Shown piece after piece: positions 23,231-34,488 of a stretch of 64,000 bases of DNA. The DNA comes from Sanguinoderma infundibulare (taxonomy: Eukaryota; Basidiomycota; Agaricomycetes; Polyporales; Polyporaceae), in NCBI GenBank assembly GCA_032821775.1, contig JAVLRN010000010.1:744001-808000 (forward strand), read 5' to 3'. Every line of letters starts with the position of its first letter. Within the stretch, counting starts at the first letter, position 1. The position numbers and the translations under genes were made by a program. Below the pieces are notes generated by a model. The model was not told the origin of the DNA. It worked only from the letters and a program-made list of their open reading frames with translations, and made no database searches.

Positions 23231-24044
23231 TTGCCTGCGTCGATGCGGACGGGGGGGCGCTGCGCGCCTCTCTTCCTGAATCCGCGCGGGCTTCCGCACT
23301 GGCTGCTGCTGGCGTTCGCGCCTTGCCTCGTTCGTGTTCTGCGCTAGACGTTGCCGTGCCGACAGAGGCACGGGGAAGGAGAACGGAAGAAGAAGAATAA
23401 TATGAAGAAGAAGAAGAAAAGAAGAGGGCCGCCGCACATACGGAAGGGATATTCGATCTTCTCGCACACTCTCGGAACTCATCTTGCAAAACCGGATCAT
23501 CTTCTCGCCCCGCTTTGCTTCTTGCTGCAGCTCGTCTCTCTTGCCATTCCATTTACACTAATGCCGCTCTTGGCCCCCCGCTCCCTCATACTCTCTTGTC
23601 TCTCTCTCACGGCTCTCATGGTTCGCTATGGTTCGGACATTCGTTGTTTATGTTCGTCTAATCGCCCCCTCACGCTTAGTATTCTGCTATTGTGCTGCCT
23701 CGCCTTCATTCATCCGGTACACGTACACTGCATCGTTCCGCGCATTTTTTGTTTACAGGCAGCCGCACATACCTCTCTCATCTCTCATCCGCGCTCCGGT
23801 CTCCGGTCCACCAACTCGCATACCCTCAACGTGTATTACTTACCTCGCGCTCTCGGAACCCCCCACTGTATCCTTACTGTTTCTTTTGCTGTGTCTGGAA
23901 ATGATATAAAACAAAGTCGTTGATGTCTAATATTCGTGTGCAATGTCTGCGCCGCTCGGCTTGTCGTAAGATCAATAAAAAAAAAGACGGGAGTTTAGCG
24001 AATTTGAGGGAACAATGTGATTGGGTTGACTCCGAAGTCGCCAT
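23231..24044. other. 3' flank of the Clp1-like gene
   Basis: Contains a GAA-rich low-complexity tract (about 23386-23426), CT-rich sequence and an AATAAA followed by a run of A at about 23974-23985 that could be a polyadenylation signal. No gene is recognised. Confidence 0.45.
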
Positions 24045-24107
24045 GGCTGGCTAGCTCAGTTAGATAGAGCGTGGTGCTCATCGTGGGTTCGATTCCGACG
24101 CAGGCCA
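24045..24107 (+). tRNA. Truncated tRNA-Ile-like pseudogene
   Basis: Compared with the intact tRNA-Ile(AAU) at 59884-59957, this 63-nt sequence keeps the acceptor, D-arm (CTAGCTCAGTTAGATAGAGC), 5' anticodon stem (GTGGTGCT) and the T-arm (GTGGGTTCGATTCC), but lacks about 11 nt covering the 3' anticodon stem and variable loop. It cannot fold as a normal tRNA. The B-box remains. Confidence 0.7.
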
Positions 24108-24271
24108 CGTGTTCCCCAACGATCAAAATTTTTGGTCTCTGACTATCATCGATCTATAGCGTCAATTCACGTACTTCAAGTGCGTTTTCTTTTGCGACGG
24201 GCCTGGCGATCCACTGGTAGTTATCCACGGATTCGTTTTCAAATCAAGTAGGACTTCCGGCTAGGATTCGC

Positions 24272-24680
24272 GTGCTTACTCCAACTTCAGGCCTTCGATC
24301 TCGTCTTACTCATATGGCTGCTGGCATGGCCATTGGCGAGGTGCTCGACTCTTCGCCCGTCTCCTCGTACGCCATGGGCAACTACCTGGAGCTCCCCGAC
24401 TTTCTCAGTTCCAAAAGGGGGCGCGATCTCTTCGTGAAGGTGTTCAAGTACGGCGAGTACGTGAGCGGAGGAGCGCTCGGGTCCGGGCCATCTCCTCATG
24501 GAGCTCCTCGCTGCTCTGAACAAGGGACGGAAGGAGGGATAGGAGATGAACGTTGAGCGCGAGGATGAGGGCCCTCCGATGAAGGGCTTGGGGGCTTTCG
24601 GGCGCCATGAGGATTATGGGGCGATGATGACCGCGGTGATGAAGTACGCCATGAAGGATGAGGGAGAGCTGTTCCGTTAG
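24272..24680 (+). pseudogene. Possible small gene remnant, unrecognised
   Basis: A protein-like stretch starts MAAGMAIGEVLDSSPVSSYA and continues YLELPDFLSSKRGRDLFVKV. A frame change is then needed to reach HLLMELLAALNKGRKEG, followed by a stop codon and MNVEREDEGPPMKGLGAFGR. No splice site explains both breaks. I do not recognise the family; this is a weak call. Confidence 0.3.
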
Positions 24681-25347
24681 GGTATTCGCACCTGGTACGC
24701 CTGGACGACGTGTACGGTCGCTGTGTTACGTAGCTAAGGCGAGTGGGCGATCTCAGTTTGTGCTGGGTTCATCCGCGTTTCCCTCCTTCCCAGTGCCACA
24801 CCGTTTCGTCCTGCCATTCTCTTCGATCGAGCGCATGGTCCGCATTGAACATTGACCTCGATCGTACTCAACGTATGCCTATGCAAGCATGATGACATCA
24901 CAGAATGGATGCAAGTCGAGGACTGAGGATTCCTCGGGTCGATTGCGTCTGACTGTGCTGAGGTGGGGAATGGTAACTCTACCGTCTCGCAACTGTCCTC
25001 TCGCCGGTGAACCGGTGACCAGCGAATTACCGCAGCAAGTAGATTGCACTGCCACAGACAGCCGTTATGTAGTGCCAGTATCGCATACGCTACAACTCAA
25101 CCACAACTCCCACATTATCCAACGTTCAAACTCCATCATGAAGCAAGACGGCCTGCCAATACTCCCTACACCGCAAAGGTATGCTGCGATCCGCATTGAT
25201 CCTGTGGCGATCATAACGAGCAGAAGGTCGGCGAACTGTTGAGGGAGGCTGAGGAGCGGGGCCCGGGTGCGAGCGCACGAGGGCGGGCATGGCAGTGTGG
25301 ATACCCACGGGCCAGACGGGAACAGCGGGGACAGCGGTGGCGGGGGA

Positions 25348-26026
25348 ATGGTCCGCACGATGGTGAACGTGCCGGCGGAGATACCGCCAAGCATCACGAT
25401 CGTGGAGGCAGAGCCCAGAGTCCAGGACCGTAAGAGCTCGTTTGTCGGGCGCGCGTATCGCATTACGGATCCGGCTCAGGTACGTTTTAACAGTGGCGAT
25501 TTACTTCATTCCGTGTCCCTCAAACGAGACTCTCGGGTCCCCCTCATTCTCGCGCATCTCGTCTCTGACCGCCGAATAGCTCGTGCCGCGCATCCAGTCA
25601 TCAACGCGTGGCGTTGTCGGGTAGGCTCTGTCCTCCACCAAGGTGCGTTCGCTGTTTGGCGTCAGTTCTCTCTCAATCTCAGTTGCGCAATATCTAGACA
25701 ATGACGACGACGGAGAAACTGCTGCCGGGGGCCGTCTAGCGCACCTGTTGCAGATTCTGGTGCGTCCCGCCCCGTCGCCAATCGTCCATTTTCCCCCGGC
25801 TCTCGTGGCCTGACACCGCGCGCTGGCCACACAGGAGGTCGATAACGTGCTGGTAACAGTGACCCGCTACTTCGGCGGCATCCACCTCGGACCAAACAGG
25901 TTCAAGCACATCAACCAAGCAGCGCGTAACGCGCTCAGGCTCGGCGGATTTCTAGACGCGCCCCCCAAAGACGATCGCGGTGAGCGAAAGCATGAGAAGC
26001 CAGGAATGAACGCAGCGAAGCGATGA
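25348..26026 (+). CDS. IMPACT/YIH1-family protein (UPF0029 domain)
   Basis: The IMPACT/YIH1 domain in eukaryotes binds Gcn1 and dampens Gcn2 signalling. The domain is clear: KSSFVGRAYRITDPAQ, SDRRIARAAHPVINAWRC, then exon DNDDDGETAAGGRLAHLLQ and exon VDNVLVTVTRYFGGIHLGPN with RFKHINQAARNALRLGGF. Introns separate these (about 25652-25706 and 25761-25834). No RWD domain is seen, so this may be a short form or the 5' exons are missing; a possible upstream exon begins at ATG 25138 (MKQDGLPILPTPQR) but does not join in phase. After DPAQ there are 57 in-frame nucleotides that begin GTACGT like an intron but end CGG rather than CAG. Start at 25348 is provisional. Confidence 0.75.
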
Positions 26027-26187
26027 CATGGTACAGTTTATCTGACGAGGATGTACAAAACGCACTCCGAAGATATCCAAGACTGATCTGACAGTGCTAT
26101 AGATTCAATTGCGACGTATCATGATGTGCATTGGCATTTATGAAGCAATCAACACTAGAAGCTGAAGGCATGAGCCCCGTCGGGCTG

Positions 26188-27340
26188 TCAATCGCGCGTA
26201 TATGGCGGTGGAAGTAGCACTGTTGCTCCTTCTGCCAATCGAAGCCCCGAGTCGACGGCCTGCGGCACCGACACAGCGACAGACCCGCTCTCGGGTCGGC
26301 CTTCTATAGCGGGGCTGGAGCTCGCGAACTTGGTTGCAGGTAGCCGCTCCGTCCCCGTCAACACAGGTGCCATGGACCCAGATGCTGACGAGGGGGTGCT
26401 TGTCGGCAAATTGGACGGCGTAAATGCTGCTGAAAGTGGCGCGTTTATCGCTGTTGGAAGTGTAAAAGTCGATGCGCCCGCGGCACCCATCTCCATCTGT
26501 CTGGGCAACGCTGGGCGGGACGCTGAGTTGACCTCATCGCAATTCTTCCAGGTCTCGAACGGTCGTATCTCTGATAGTGAGCATAACGCTCAGCGTTGGG
26601 TCTCCCGGCTCGCACATTGACCATTGTTTGGCTCACCACCATCCGGCCGGGGTGCACCCCTCTTTCTTCGTCGGCGTAGGCAGATCAGCAGCAGTGCTGC
26701 AGCGAGGACAAGTGCGATACCGCCAACAACGCCTCCGACGATGGCGCCAACATTTGTATTCGGAGTCGAAGGATTCGACGAACTGGACTGGTGCGTTTGA
26801 CTGCTCGCGGGTACCGTCGTCGTCGCCGACTGCGAGGTCACGACGGTGGCTGGCAGCGAAGTCGTCGCGAGAGCGGAAGGGATGTACTCGATGTAATCGA
26901 GCCAGAAGACGTTCGGGCTCGTCCCGTTCACGTTCGCGATAGTCAGCATGTGCTCGCCAGCCGAAACGCTCTGGGAAGTGAAGAAGGTCACGTTCAGCGC
27001 GAACGTGCCCGGTTGGAGGATGGGTGCGGTGTACACCCCGGCCACGGCCCCGTCGAGCGTGTAAAGTGTCGTGGGGATGCCGTGGACGTCGACCGAGCCC
27101 AGAGATCCCACGACGGCCACCTGGGTCCCTACCGTTCTTTGCACTCAGTTGTAATGCGTTAATTATGGGCTTGGAATCGCTCAACACACCGGTAAAGTTG
27201 AACGACGCAGTCAGTCCAGCAGCAGCCGCCCCATGCTTTGTGCCGTCGAACTCCGATCCATTTACCACCGCCTGCCAACCAGAAGAGTACTGAATGAGAG
27301 GGTCTGCGTCGTCAACCCGAACCCAGCCTGACGAGGACAT
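26188..27340 (-). CDS. Single-pass membrane protein with beta-rich ectodomain
   Basis: A protein type common and expanded in agaricomycetes, of unknown role. The N-terminus MSSSGWVRVDDADPLIQYSS opens an ectodomain typical of the family (ASFNFTG; then VDVHGIPTTLYTLDGAVAGV; then NVFWLDYIEYIPS). A Ser/Thr-rich stalk follows, then the membrane segment VGAIVGGVVGGIALVLAAAL with LLICL and a basic stop-transfer RRRRKR, and a cytoplasmic tail of about 120 residues ending PPPYTRD. Exons: about 27190-27340, about 26643-27127 and 26188 to about 26576, joined by introns of 62 and 66 nt with in-phase junctions. No cleaved signal peptide is evident before the ectodomain, as often annotated for this family; an upstream Leu-rich stretch has no ATG in frame. 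Confidence 0.7.
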
Positions 27341-27643
27341 GAGCCTAGCACGGACGAGTCGAGGCGGGTACCGAGTCGTCGAGAGGGGCTGAGGGGGGAG
27401 AAGCAGCAGCAGCACGAGAAAAGATCGGCAGCCCAAGCAGCCTTAAAACCGATATTTGATATCAGTTGGAGCGCACTGTCCTGGTTGGTCGGTTGTGCAT
27501 CTGGCATCAGAGACGCAAGAAGTCGAGAATGAAATTGGCGATGCTTTCTGCCGGGATCACGTAAATCGCGGACATGTCGTGAAATCAAATGCCACCTACA
27601 TATCTCCGACGCGGATACCAAAGCGTTGGCAGAAGCGAGAGCG

Positions 27644-28753
27644 ATGAATCCCAAGAAATGTCTCGTCTACATCCGCTTCGTAAGTTGCAGCTCATCTGGT
27701 CCTGGTTATGACACTGTGCAACTTAGCTATTGCTGGGACCCGGATATCATGCGCATGGCAGATTCACTCCAGGAGCAAAGGCTCAGCGTCGTGCCAACGC
27801 CACCTCAACGCCTTTTCAACCATACGCATCCCAGACGCCAGTCGTGGTTGGCGCGCCCTCAAGCCCGATATCGAGTTCTTCAACCTCATCCCCAGTGACT
27901 CGGCCATGCTCGCCGATGTCGACTTTGAGCAATCGCGCCCGCTGGCCTGGAGTTGATCCGGATGACGATGACTGCGGAAGCAGCAGAGACGAAGATAGCA
28001 GTGACGGTGACAGCAACGACGGTGGCAAGTGCATCGGTGGACTGGCCTCACTCGCGGATCTGGCCGACCTGGACCTTTCGGGTGGGACTCGGACCCGAAG
28101 ACGAAGACGAAGTTCTTGCCGATCGTAAACGTGTGGTTCGATCTCAGGGAACACCTCACGGAGGACAGCATACCAGATCCTACCGGCCTACGAACAGAGC
28201 GCGAACAGATCATCAGGTCAGTCAATTCTGTATCTAGCCATGTTTCTTAGCTGATGACTTCTACTCGCAGGATCATCAAAGATGCATATGGAAGATTCCG
28301 CGAAGCGCGACTGCGAATGAAGTTCGAGGACGTCCATGTAGCTCCCGTTGACTCCGGCCCGCATGTCGCCCTCCACGATGACGCTGGTCTTCAAGCTTCG
28401 ACGGCTCCAGACCGAAATAGATTGCAAGCAGACAGACCTGCAGTAATGCAAGCTCTCGCAGGGGACCCGGGCCCATCAGCTTTCAAGCAAACGCCAACGA
28501 ACTTAAGGGGCGTTCGCAACCCGCAAGGTAGTCGCCGTTCTGTTCCTGTCAGAGTTCGCACTGATTCCTCCCTTTTGTGTCCAGCAAATCGTACAATGTG
28601 GGGTCGGATTGGGGGATACAGGGCATTTACAAGAGCATTGAATTTGCTCCGATATCATCCCTATCGGCGAACTCAGCGGGTCGAGTGATCATCTACCTCA
28701 TGTCTCGAGTCGATTTCCCACATGCGTTGTCCTGGAATAATTGCGACGAATAG
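27644..28753 (+). CDS. Unrecognised multi-exon protein
   Basis: I do not recognise the family, but coding character is good. The first exon (ATG at 27644, MNPKKCLVYIRF) joins through a short intron to LLLGPGYHAHGRFTPGAKAQ and a Ser/Pro then Asp-rich stretch (DPDDDDCGSS). A later exon reads FLPIVNVWFDLREHLTEDSI with PDPTGLRTEREQIIR, a 55-60 nt intron leads to IIKDAYGRFREARLRMKFED, and the last exon is SKSYNVGSDWGIQGIYKSIE with FAPISSLSANSAGRVIIYLM, stop 28751-28753. The joins near 28040-28110 and 28340-28460 are unresolved, so either small introns were missed or the gene is damaged. No signal peptide or membrane segment is seen. Confidence 0.5.
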
Positions 28754-31071
28754 TGAGCTTCCCACTTACACATAGAATCAGCATGATATACGTGAACAGA
28801 CCATGGGTCTCGTCTACAACACCGTTTCCAAGACGCTTGGGGGTTGGCCCTCATTTTCATGTGTCGCGGGGGAATTTCAGCTTCGCGGGGAGGCTCCCTT
28901 GATCTTGCTGTTACCTGTATCGACAAGACAAACAGTTCAGAACTATCGGAGACTAACGTGGTTGTTGGGACGCGCACTCACCCACGTCCCAGTAGAAAAA
29001 ACGAACACTCCACTTCATATTAGCTCAACATCATCAATGGCGCGACAGAACCTGAAGCCGTTGCAAACTTCGGCATGGAAAGAAAAGAGCGAGGTGGTCC
29101 AGGCGAAAGTACTAGATGGCCCTGCTGTCGATGGCGACCCGGGGACACGGGGACAGGGATTGATGGATGACGACGACGCAATGGACGAAAGCCGCCAAGG
29201 TGAAATCGAGCTCACTGGTGAAGATCAACACCAAGGGCGGTGAGTCACTCGAAGGAGCCTTAGCGCGAACGCGAGGGCGAAGCCCGGGTTGCCGGCAGCC
29301 GGTGTGGAGAGCTGACAATGTAGGGAGATCGTAAGGACGGCGTCTCGCCTTAATGGAATCTTCCTTATCCATGACGTTCTAATCCACGGTCAATTTCCAA
29401 GCGATGAGCCTTGTGAGCCCGTGTTGTTGGTGCGCGATGCCCCGAACCCTGGCATGATATTCATGGATCGAGTTACTGCTGTACCCTGTGCCTATCATAT
29501 ATATTGTGAGACCGAGGCAGGTTCGCGCTAAGCCTAGCCCTACACTGCGGATGTCTATCAGAGAGCGCACAGTGTACATGTGGAGTAACTTACGACAAGT
29601 AAGGGTTCAGCTGCTTGCCGATACACTGGCAACATACACGCTGCACGATTCGGGGGATGGTCAATGTAAAGAATATGGTTCGGACGTCTCGAAATGGTGC
29701 TCACCACACGGTCGCGGAAACGTAGACAGAGCCCAAACTGGCGGCTATTCAATCGACATCAAGGCAGGTGAGGGATCATGCATTCTCATGCAGTCATACA
29801 CTATATGGCTTGACTTCCTCCGTGACAGCGTTTGAAGTGATCAAAGCAAGGAGATTAGAGCCGTCATGCGGGGACGTTGACAGTAAGAAAGTGGATACCA
29901 CACCGGTCAGTTGGTTGCTACCCTTGAATTCTAACAACCCTCGGCGCCGACTTATCGTTGTCTCTTACTCCGGTCCAATGACTCACCTAAAGCCCCCTAA
30001 CGCACATACGGAATTAACCTCAGGCGAACGTTCCCGAACTACTTTTTGGGTGTCGAGGACCACGTTCGTGCCTCTTATCACCAAGATTCCCTCACAGGAT
30101 AAATCATGGGACACCACTCGCGCCCCGGACAAAGGAAGGAAGGACGGCATCGCGGCTTCTCAAGCGGCCTTCGTTGAATGCAATGGAGACGAACGGAGCG
30201 GGTATGCACAGACCCTGAGACCCTACGCGCCTCCGAGGGTCCGTAGGCGTTAGACGTCGCGAACAGCTCTAAAGCGGGCAGCACTAAGCCTCTTTTGCGC
30301 TTCCACAACTGTCCGCTCCGAAGATGAGCGACCCCCACGTGTGTCGCATGGTGGCAGAGGCGTTCGTGGACGCTGTGCGAGAGCATGTGTCCCGGAATCG
30401 CGGGTGGAGTAGGGCTCAGAAGCACAAGTATGCGGGACAGCAGAAGACAGCTCGCGAGCTATGCGAGACGGCACACGACATGCTTTCCCCAGGCCGCCGC
30501 GCGGGGGGCAGTAAATTGTTGCTGGCGACGGAACGCCGCACGGCATGGTCGCAAAATGCGATAGAAGCCAACACCGCATCAGTCAACGGGGATGGCACCG
30601 TGAACATGATAGGACGGAAGTGGCGCCAAAATGGAGTGGGAGCGAGGGCGACATGTGTGGTTGAGAGTACTAGCTGACAGGACGGGACTGGCAGTGGTTG
30701 AGGGGAACGCGCTCCGAACGACGCTGCCTTCCCAATCGGGCACGGAACGCTCGGCGGCGGCTACACGTGCATGGGTCGCCAGCCAATCAGGGGGCGTGAG
30801 GATGGTCGTGCGACGCGCACGTTTATGAGGCACACGACCTCAACTGGCCATTTGTCGAGCCAGCTCCGTTCGCAGCCAGAAACCTGGCACACGGACACGG
30901 TCACTGGCTCGTCCTCCGAGCCCCGAGCGGCCCCCAGCCAAGGAGTTCTCGATTAGAGATATATATTTCCATGCTCAACCGAAACCCCGCCCCCGCTCGC
31001 TCGTGTGCCCCACCACTTCCCCCACTGTCTTCCGCTGAACTTTCGCAGGCGCGGGAAACCACAAGCACGCC
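28754..31071. other. Gene-poor stretch with one possible short coding exon
   Basis: Mostly nothing recognisable. One candidate exon begins at ATG 29038 (MARQNLKPLQTSAWKEKSEV) and runs into an acidic stretch before a GTGAGT at 29241, but no continuation was found. Open frames at 29.8-30.6 kb have no family signature. The right end is the bHLH promoter. Confidence 0.45.
30960..30966 (+). promoter_or_regulatory. Candidate TATA box of the bHLH gene
   Basis: TATATAT within AGATATATATTTCC, about 105 bases before the ATG at 31072, a plausible distance for a fungal TATA promoter. Confidence 0.45.
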
Positions 31072-32478
31072 ATGTCGTCCGCACCGAAGGAAACACCGAT
31101 GGTATACGCCGCCAGCTGCAACCCCCCACGCCGCGCGAAGCGTCAGCGCACGGGGTCGCTCGCCGGAGCAGAGACCCAGCCGCAACCCCCCGCTGCTACC
31201 CCGTCCACCTCTCAGCAGCGTCGTGCGCCCGCCCAACCCCCTATCCTACCGAAGCAGCCCACGACCGATCGTGACTACGCCGTCCCCGCGTCGCCGGACT
31301 CCGACTCCGGGTCCGACGAGGAAGACGACTACAACCCTGGTCGGGACGCTGTGCCCGCCCCCAAACGTCGCGGTCGCAAGCCGGGGACCATGTCCCGCTC
31401 CGCCCGCGAGTCGCTCCGGAAGCTGAACCACTCTCGTATCGAGAAGGCCCGTCGCACCAAGATCAACGAGACGCTCGCAGCCCTCAGTACGCTCGTCAAC
31501 GAGCGCGACCGGGTCCTCGCCGCACAGATGCCAGTGGCCGTTGTCGAGATTGCTGCGGCGGAGGAGAAGGGGAAGAAGGGGAAGGGCAAGACGGAGGAGA
31601 AGGAGTTCAAACTGGACGTACTGGTCAAGACGGTCGAGTACATGCAGGACCTCGTCGACCGCGTGAAGGCTCTCGAGGGGAGGATGTGTCTCCAGTGCCG
31701 TTCTCGGGAGAACGCTCGCGTCGAACCCGATTCCCTGCCGTCGCCGAAACGCAAGCGCGCAGACGAAGACGAAGATGAGACGATGGAGGATGTGTCTGCG
31801 CCGATCGCTAGGCGCTCACGCGACAGGCACGAGGAGGAGGACTCGTATGTCGGAGATGACGAACACGGGTTGGGGGCAGCCGAGGAAGAGCAACCATCGC
31901 CGATGCCCTTTGCCGTCCCTATCAACACTGGTCAGTCTAGAGCTTCACCCCGTCTGCCGTCCATCGCATCGTGGCTTGCCCAGCCGTACGACCCGAGTAC
32001 CCTCATCTCGCGATCGCCCAAGACCGTCCCCGCGCGGTCACCCGCAAACGCACAGCTACCTTCTCCCCCTCCTTCGGGTCACTTCCGGCCTACGCTCACG
32101 CTCGCGAACATGCCTTCCCTTGCCCTCCCTGGCCCCGCACATCCCCTTCCGCCGCTCCCCCAGAAAGCGGTCGGTGGGAGCTCGAAGATGGCGCGGCAGG
32201 AGCACCGCAAGTCTATCTCGGCCTCGCCCACCGTGTCTCCCACTTGGACGCCCGAGGACGAGACCGCGGCTTCGATGCTCCTGCAGATGAGCGTGAAGCC
32301 GCGGTCGTCCTCGATGAGCTCCATGTCTGGAGGCAGTCCGTCGGTCGCGACGCTTCCCCAGAGTATGCTGCCGATGACTCCGAGGGAGGAGGTACCGACA
32401 GCGAAGGACCGCGCATTCCCCACTGCTCGGTCGATGGAAGTCGTCACGCCGGGGTCGTTGCTCGGGATGCGGGACTGA
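31072..32478 (+). CDS. bHLH transcription factor with AT-hook-like motif
   Basis: A single-exon gene of 468 residues, predicted nuclear DNA-binding regulator. Residues about 95-105 carry KRRGRKPG, an AT-hook-like basic motif. The basic region and helix 1 follow at about 112-140 (RKLNHSRIEKARRTKINETL), with the Asn/His-Glu-Arg pattern changed to HSRIEKARR, which fits E-box-type bHLH proteins. The loop is unusually long, about 40 residues, and contains a Lys/Gly/Glu run (EKGKKGKGKTEEKE). Helix 2 is FKLDVLVKTVEYMQDLVDRV. The C-terminal half is Ser/Pro-rich and looks like an activation or disordered region, with an acidic stretch after the domain. The 31072 ATG is the first in frame. No close orthologue can be named from sequence alone. 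Confidence 0.85.
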   Translation: MSSAPKETPMVYAASCNPPRRAKRQRTGSLAGAETQPQPPAATPSTSQQRRAPAQPPILPKQPTTDRDYAVPASPDSDSGSDEEDDYNPGRDAVPAPKRRGRKPGTMSRSARESLRKLNHSRIEKARRTKINETLAALSTLVNERDRVLAAQMPVAVVEIAAAEEKGKKGKGKTEEKEFKLDVLVKTVEYMQDLVDRVKALEGRMCLQCRSRENARVEPDSLPSPKRKRADEDEDETMEDVSAPIARRSRDRHEEEDSYVGDDEHGLGAAEEEQPSPMPFAVPINTGQSRASPRLPSIASWLAQPYDPSTLISRSPKTVPARSPANAQLPSPPPSGHFRPTLTLANMPSLALPGPAHPLPPLPQKAVGGSSKMARQEHRKSISASPTVSPTWTPEDETAASMLLQMSVKPRSSSMSSMSGGSPSVATLPQSMLPMTPREEVPTAKDRAFPTARSMEVVTPGSLLGMRD

Positions 32479-32893
32479 TGTGGACAAGGACGGACCGAAT
32501 TGTATGTATACGCGCACCTGATACCCCCTTTCGGATATGTTGTAGTTTATTCGTCCTTCTGGTTCGTCCGTCAAACAGCCATGCGCTCTTAGGGGTCCCG
32601 CGGGTCGTTGTGGTTTACGCATGAAATAACCTTATGCATTTAATTGCCTTTAGCAATGTCGTCGTCGCGGTCTGTGATGCGTGTAGGATTAGGCTGTTGC
32701 ACAGAAATCTAATGTATAGGTTGTACTGGCGAACCCACCCTGCAGGAGACGTTGACAGACGTCGTGGCCGATGGAGAAGGAGGCGCGCATGGGGTAACCC
32801 CGCGAAGCTCGGGGAAGCGCCTGGGGACGTGTCGCGAGGAGGACATGTCGCGCCACGTGTGTGGCCCCAGACATCTTTCTCCTCCTCCCCACC
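32479..32893. other. Intergenic, bHLH 3' end and SEC11 promoter
   Basis: About 415 bases between two plus-strand genes. CT-rich sequence (32873-32890) directly precedes the SEC11 ATG. No other signal is seen. Confidence 0.45.
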
Positions 32894-33807
32894 ATGTTCG
32901 CCGACGAGCTCAAGACGCTTCGGAGGCTCGGTTTCCGTCATGTTCGTCCTCTCTCTGCTGCCTGTGGCCTCATCAATGCGTGGACGGTGCTGAAGCGATA
33001 GGTCCTGTCATGTCTTGTCTCTAGGTCCTCCTGCAGATCCTCAACTTCGTGTCGGTTCTCGCTTCCGGGCTCATGATCTGGAAAGGCTTGGGGCTTATCA
33101 CCAACACCGAGTCTCCGATCGTCGTCGTGCTCAGGTGCGTTCTGCTCACTTTCGGTCGGCGTATGCGCGAAAGTTCTTGACCGAAACTCGCGGACACTTC
33201 TAGTGGCTCGATGGAACCCGCCTTCTACCGCGGCGACCTTCTCTTCTTGACGAACCCGCAAAATCAGCGGTACCAGACTGGTGACATCACGGTGTACAAG
33301 GTTCCCGGAGCGGACATCCCCATCGTGCATCGGGTGTTGGAGACGCACGATCTCGTGTCTGAAAACAAGGAGTGCGTGTGGGTCACCATTCCTACAATGC
33401 ACAGATGCTCATATGCGCGGCGTTGGATGGGAGTAGCCTCGTTTCAGCGGCGCCTTTGTCGACGCGACAATTGTTGTTGACGAAAGGTGACAACAACCCT
33501 ATAGACGACATCGACCTGTACCAGGGGCTCGAATGGCTGGAGCGGAAACACATCGTCGGGAAGGTTCGAGGGTGAGTTTCAGCTGCCATTGTTGACTGCT
33601 TGCTTGCCGATTTGTTGTTGCTCAGGTTCCTGCCTTACGTCGGCTATGTTACCATTGCCATGGTGCGTCTCAGATTTTGTCCACTTGCGAGGACGCGACC
33701 TGGAACTTTGATTAACAACGTGCCATGCTTCGTAGAACGACTTCCCGCAACTGAAATACGCGCTACTTGGAGGCCTCGGGCTACTGGCACTGATCCAGCG
33801 GGAGTAG
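32894..33807 (+). CDS. SEC11: SEC11, signal peptidase complex catalytic subunit
   Basis: The membrane-bound serine protease that removes signal peptides in the ER. Six exons join in phase (32894-32941, 33025-33134, 33204-33371, 33437-33571, 33626-33662, 33736-33807) to give 189 residues, close to the usual 165-190. The N-terminal membrane segment ([20 protein letters not shown]) precedes [20 protein letters not shown], which holds the catalytic Ser. The catalytic His is in [13 protein letters not shown], and the conserved KGDNNPIDD box follows. The C-terminus [20 protein letters not shown] and [14 protein letters not shown] is typical. The first exon donor is GTTCGT, weaker than the others, so the first 16 residues are the least certain part. 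Confidence 0.95.
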
Positions 33808-34488
33808 GATGACCTCGTACTGTACAACATAATATTCAATTCCAGGAGCATCTGATTTTGGTCTATTTCCCTCGCGTTCCAGGGACGAGCGTCTGCCCAA
33901 AATTCCGATCTCGAGACGTTTACGTTGCTGTACGCGCTGTCTTCAATTTTGGGAACCCTCACACCGGTACCCCATGGTGTCCTCGTGGGCTTCAAGCTTT
34001 GCGCTTCTCTTCTGAAAGGCTTCTGCTCATCATATCTGGTCCCATCCCCCGTCACGACCAGATAGACCAGCGATCTTTCCCTTTCGTGTGTAACTCGGAT
34101 GCAGGATGATTATATCCTACCATTCACCCGCTGATGTCTAGACTCCATAGGTTCTCTTGGTCGCCTTAAATGCGCACAACTCTCCCAGCGTCGTATCATA
34201 TCTCTTCGCGTCTGCTGGCATGTGTGGCATCCTTATCGGCCGCTCTCTCTATCGTGAACAGGCCTTCTATACGATATCACCCCGTCGGCTCCTTTTTTAT
34301 CCTCGCTTGCCCTTCTGGGTCACCGGAGCCCAGCAAGTCAATGACGGCCACCCGGCTACAAGTCCCTCCCGTTTGCACCCTCTTGTCTCTCTGCGGGTTG
34401 CATATGTTCTTCTCTGTTTTTTCTTGCTAGACCTGTGCTTCTCTTGTCATTCCAACATATTCAGCGCGATCGCACGAGTTGAAGCACC
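33808..34488. other. Intergenic, SEC11 3' end and permease promoter
   Basis: About 680 bases with CT-rich sequence toward the right. No gene is recognised. Short open frames lack any family pattern. Confidence 0.45.

Noticed and set aside
22432..23500. Long open frames (over 300 codons) in frame +1 and on the minus strand over the Clp1-like gene
   Set aside because: They are Arg/Pro/Ala-rich translations of GC-biased third positions, with no domains. The frame with normal composition and a clean splice is the Clp1-like one.
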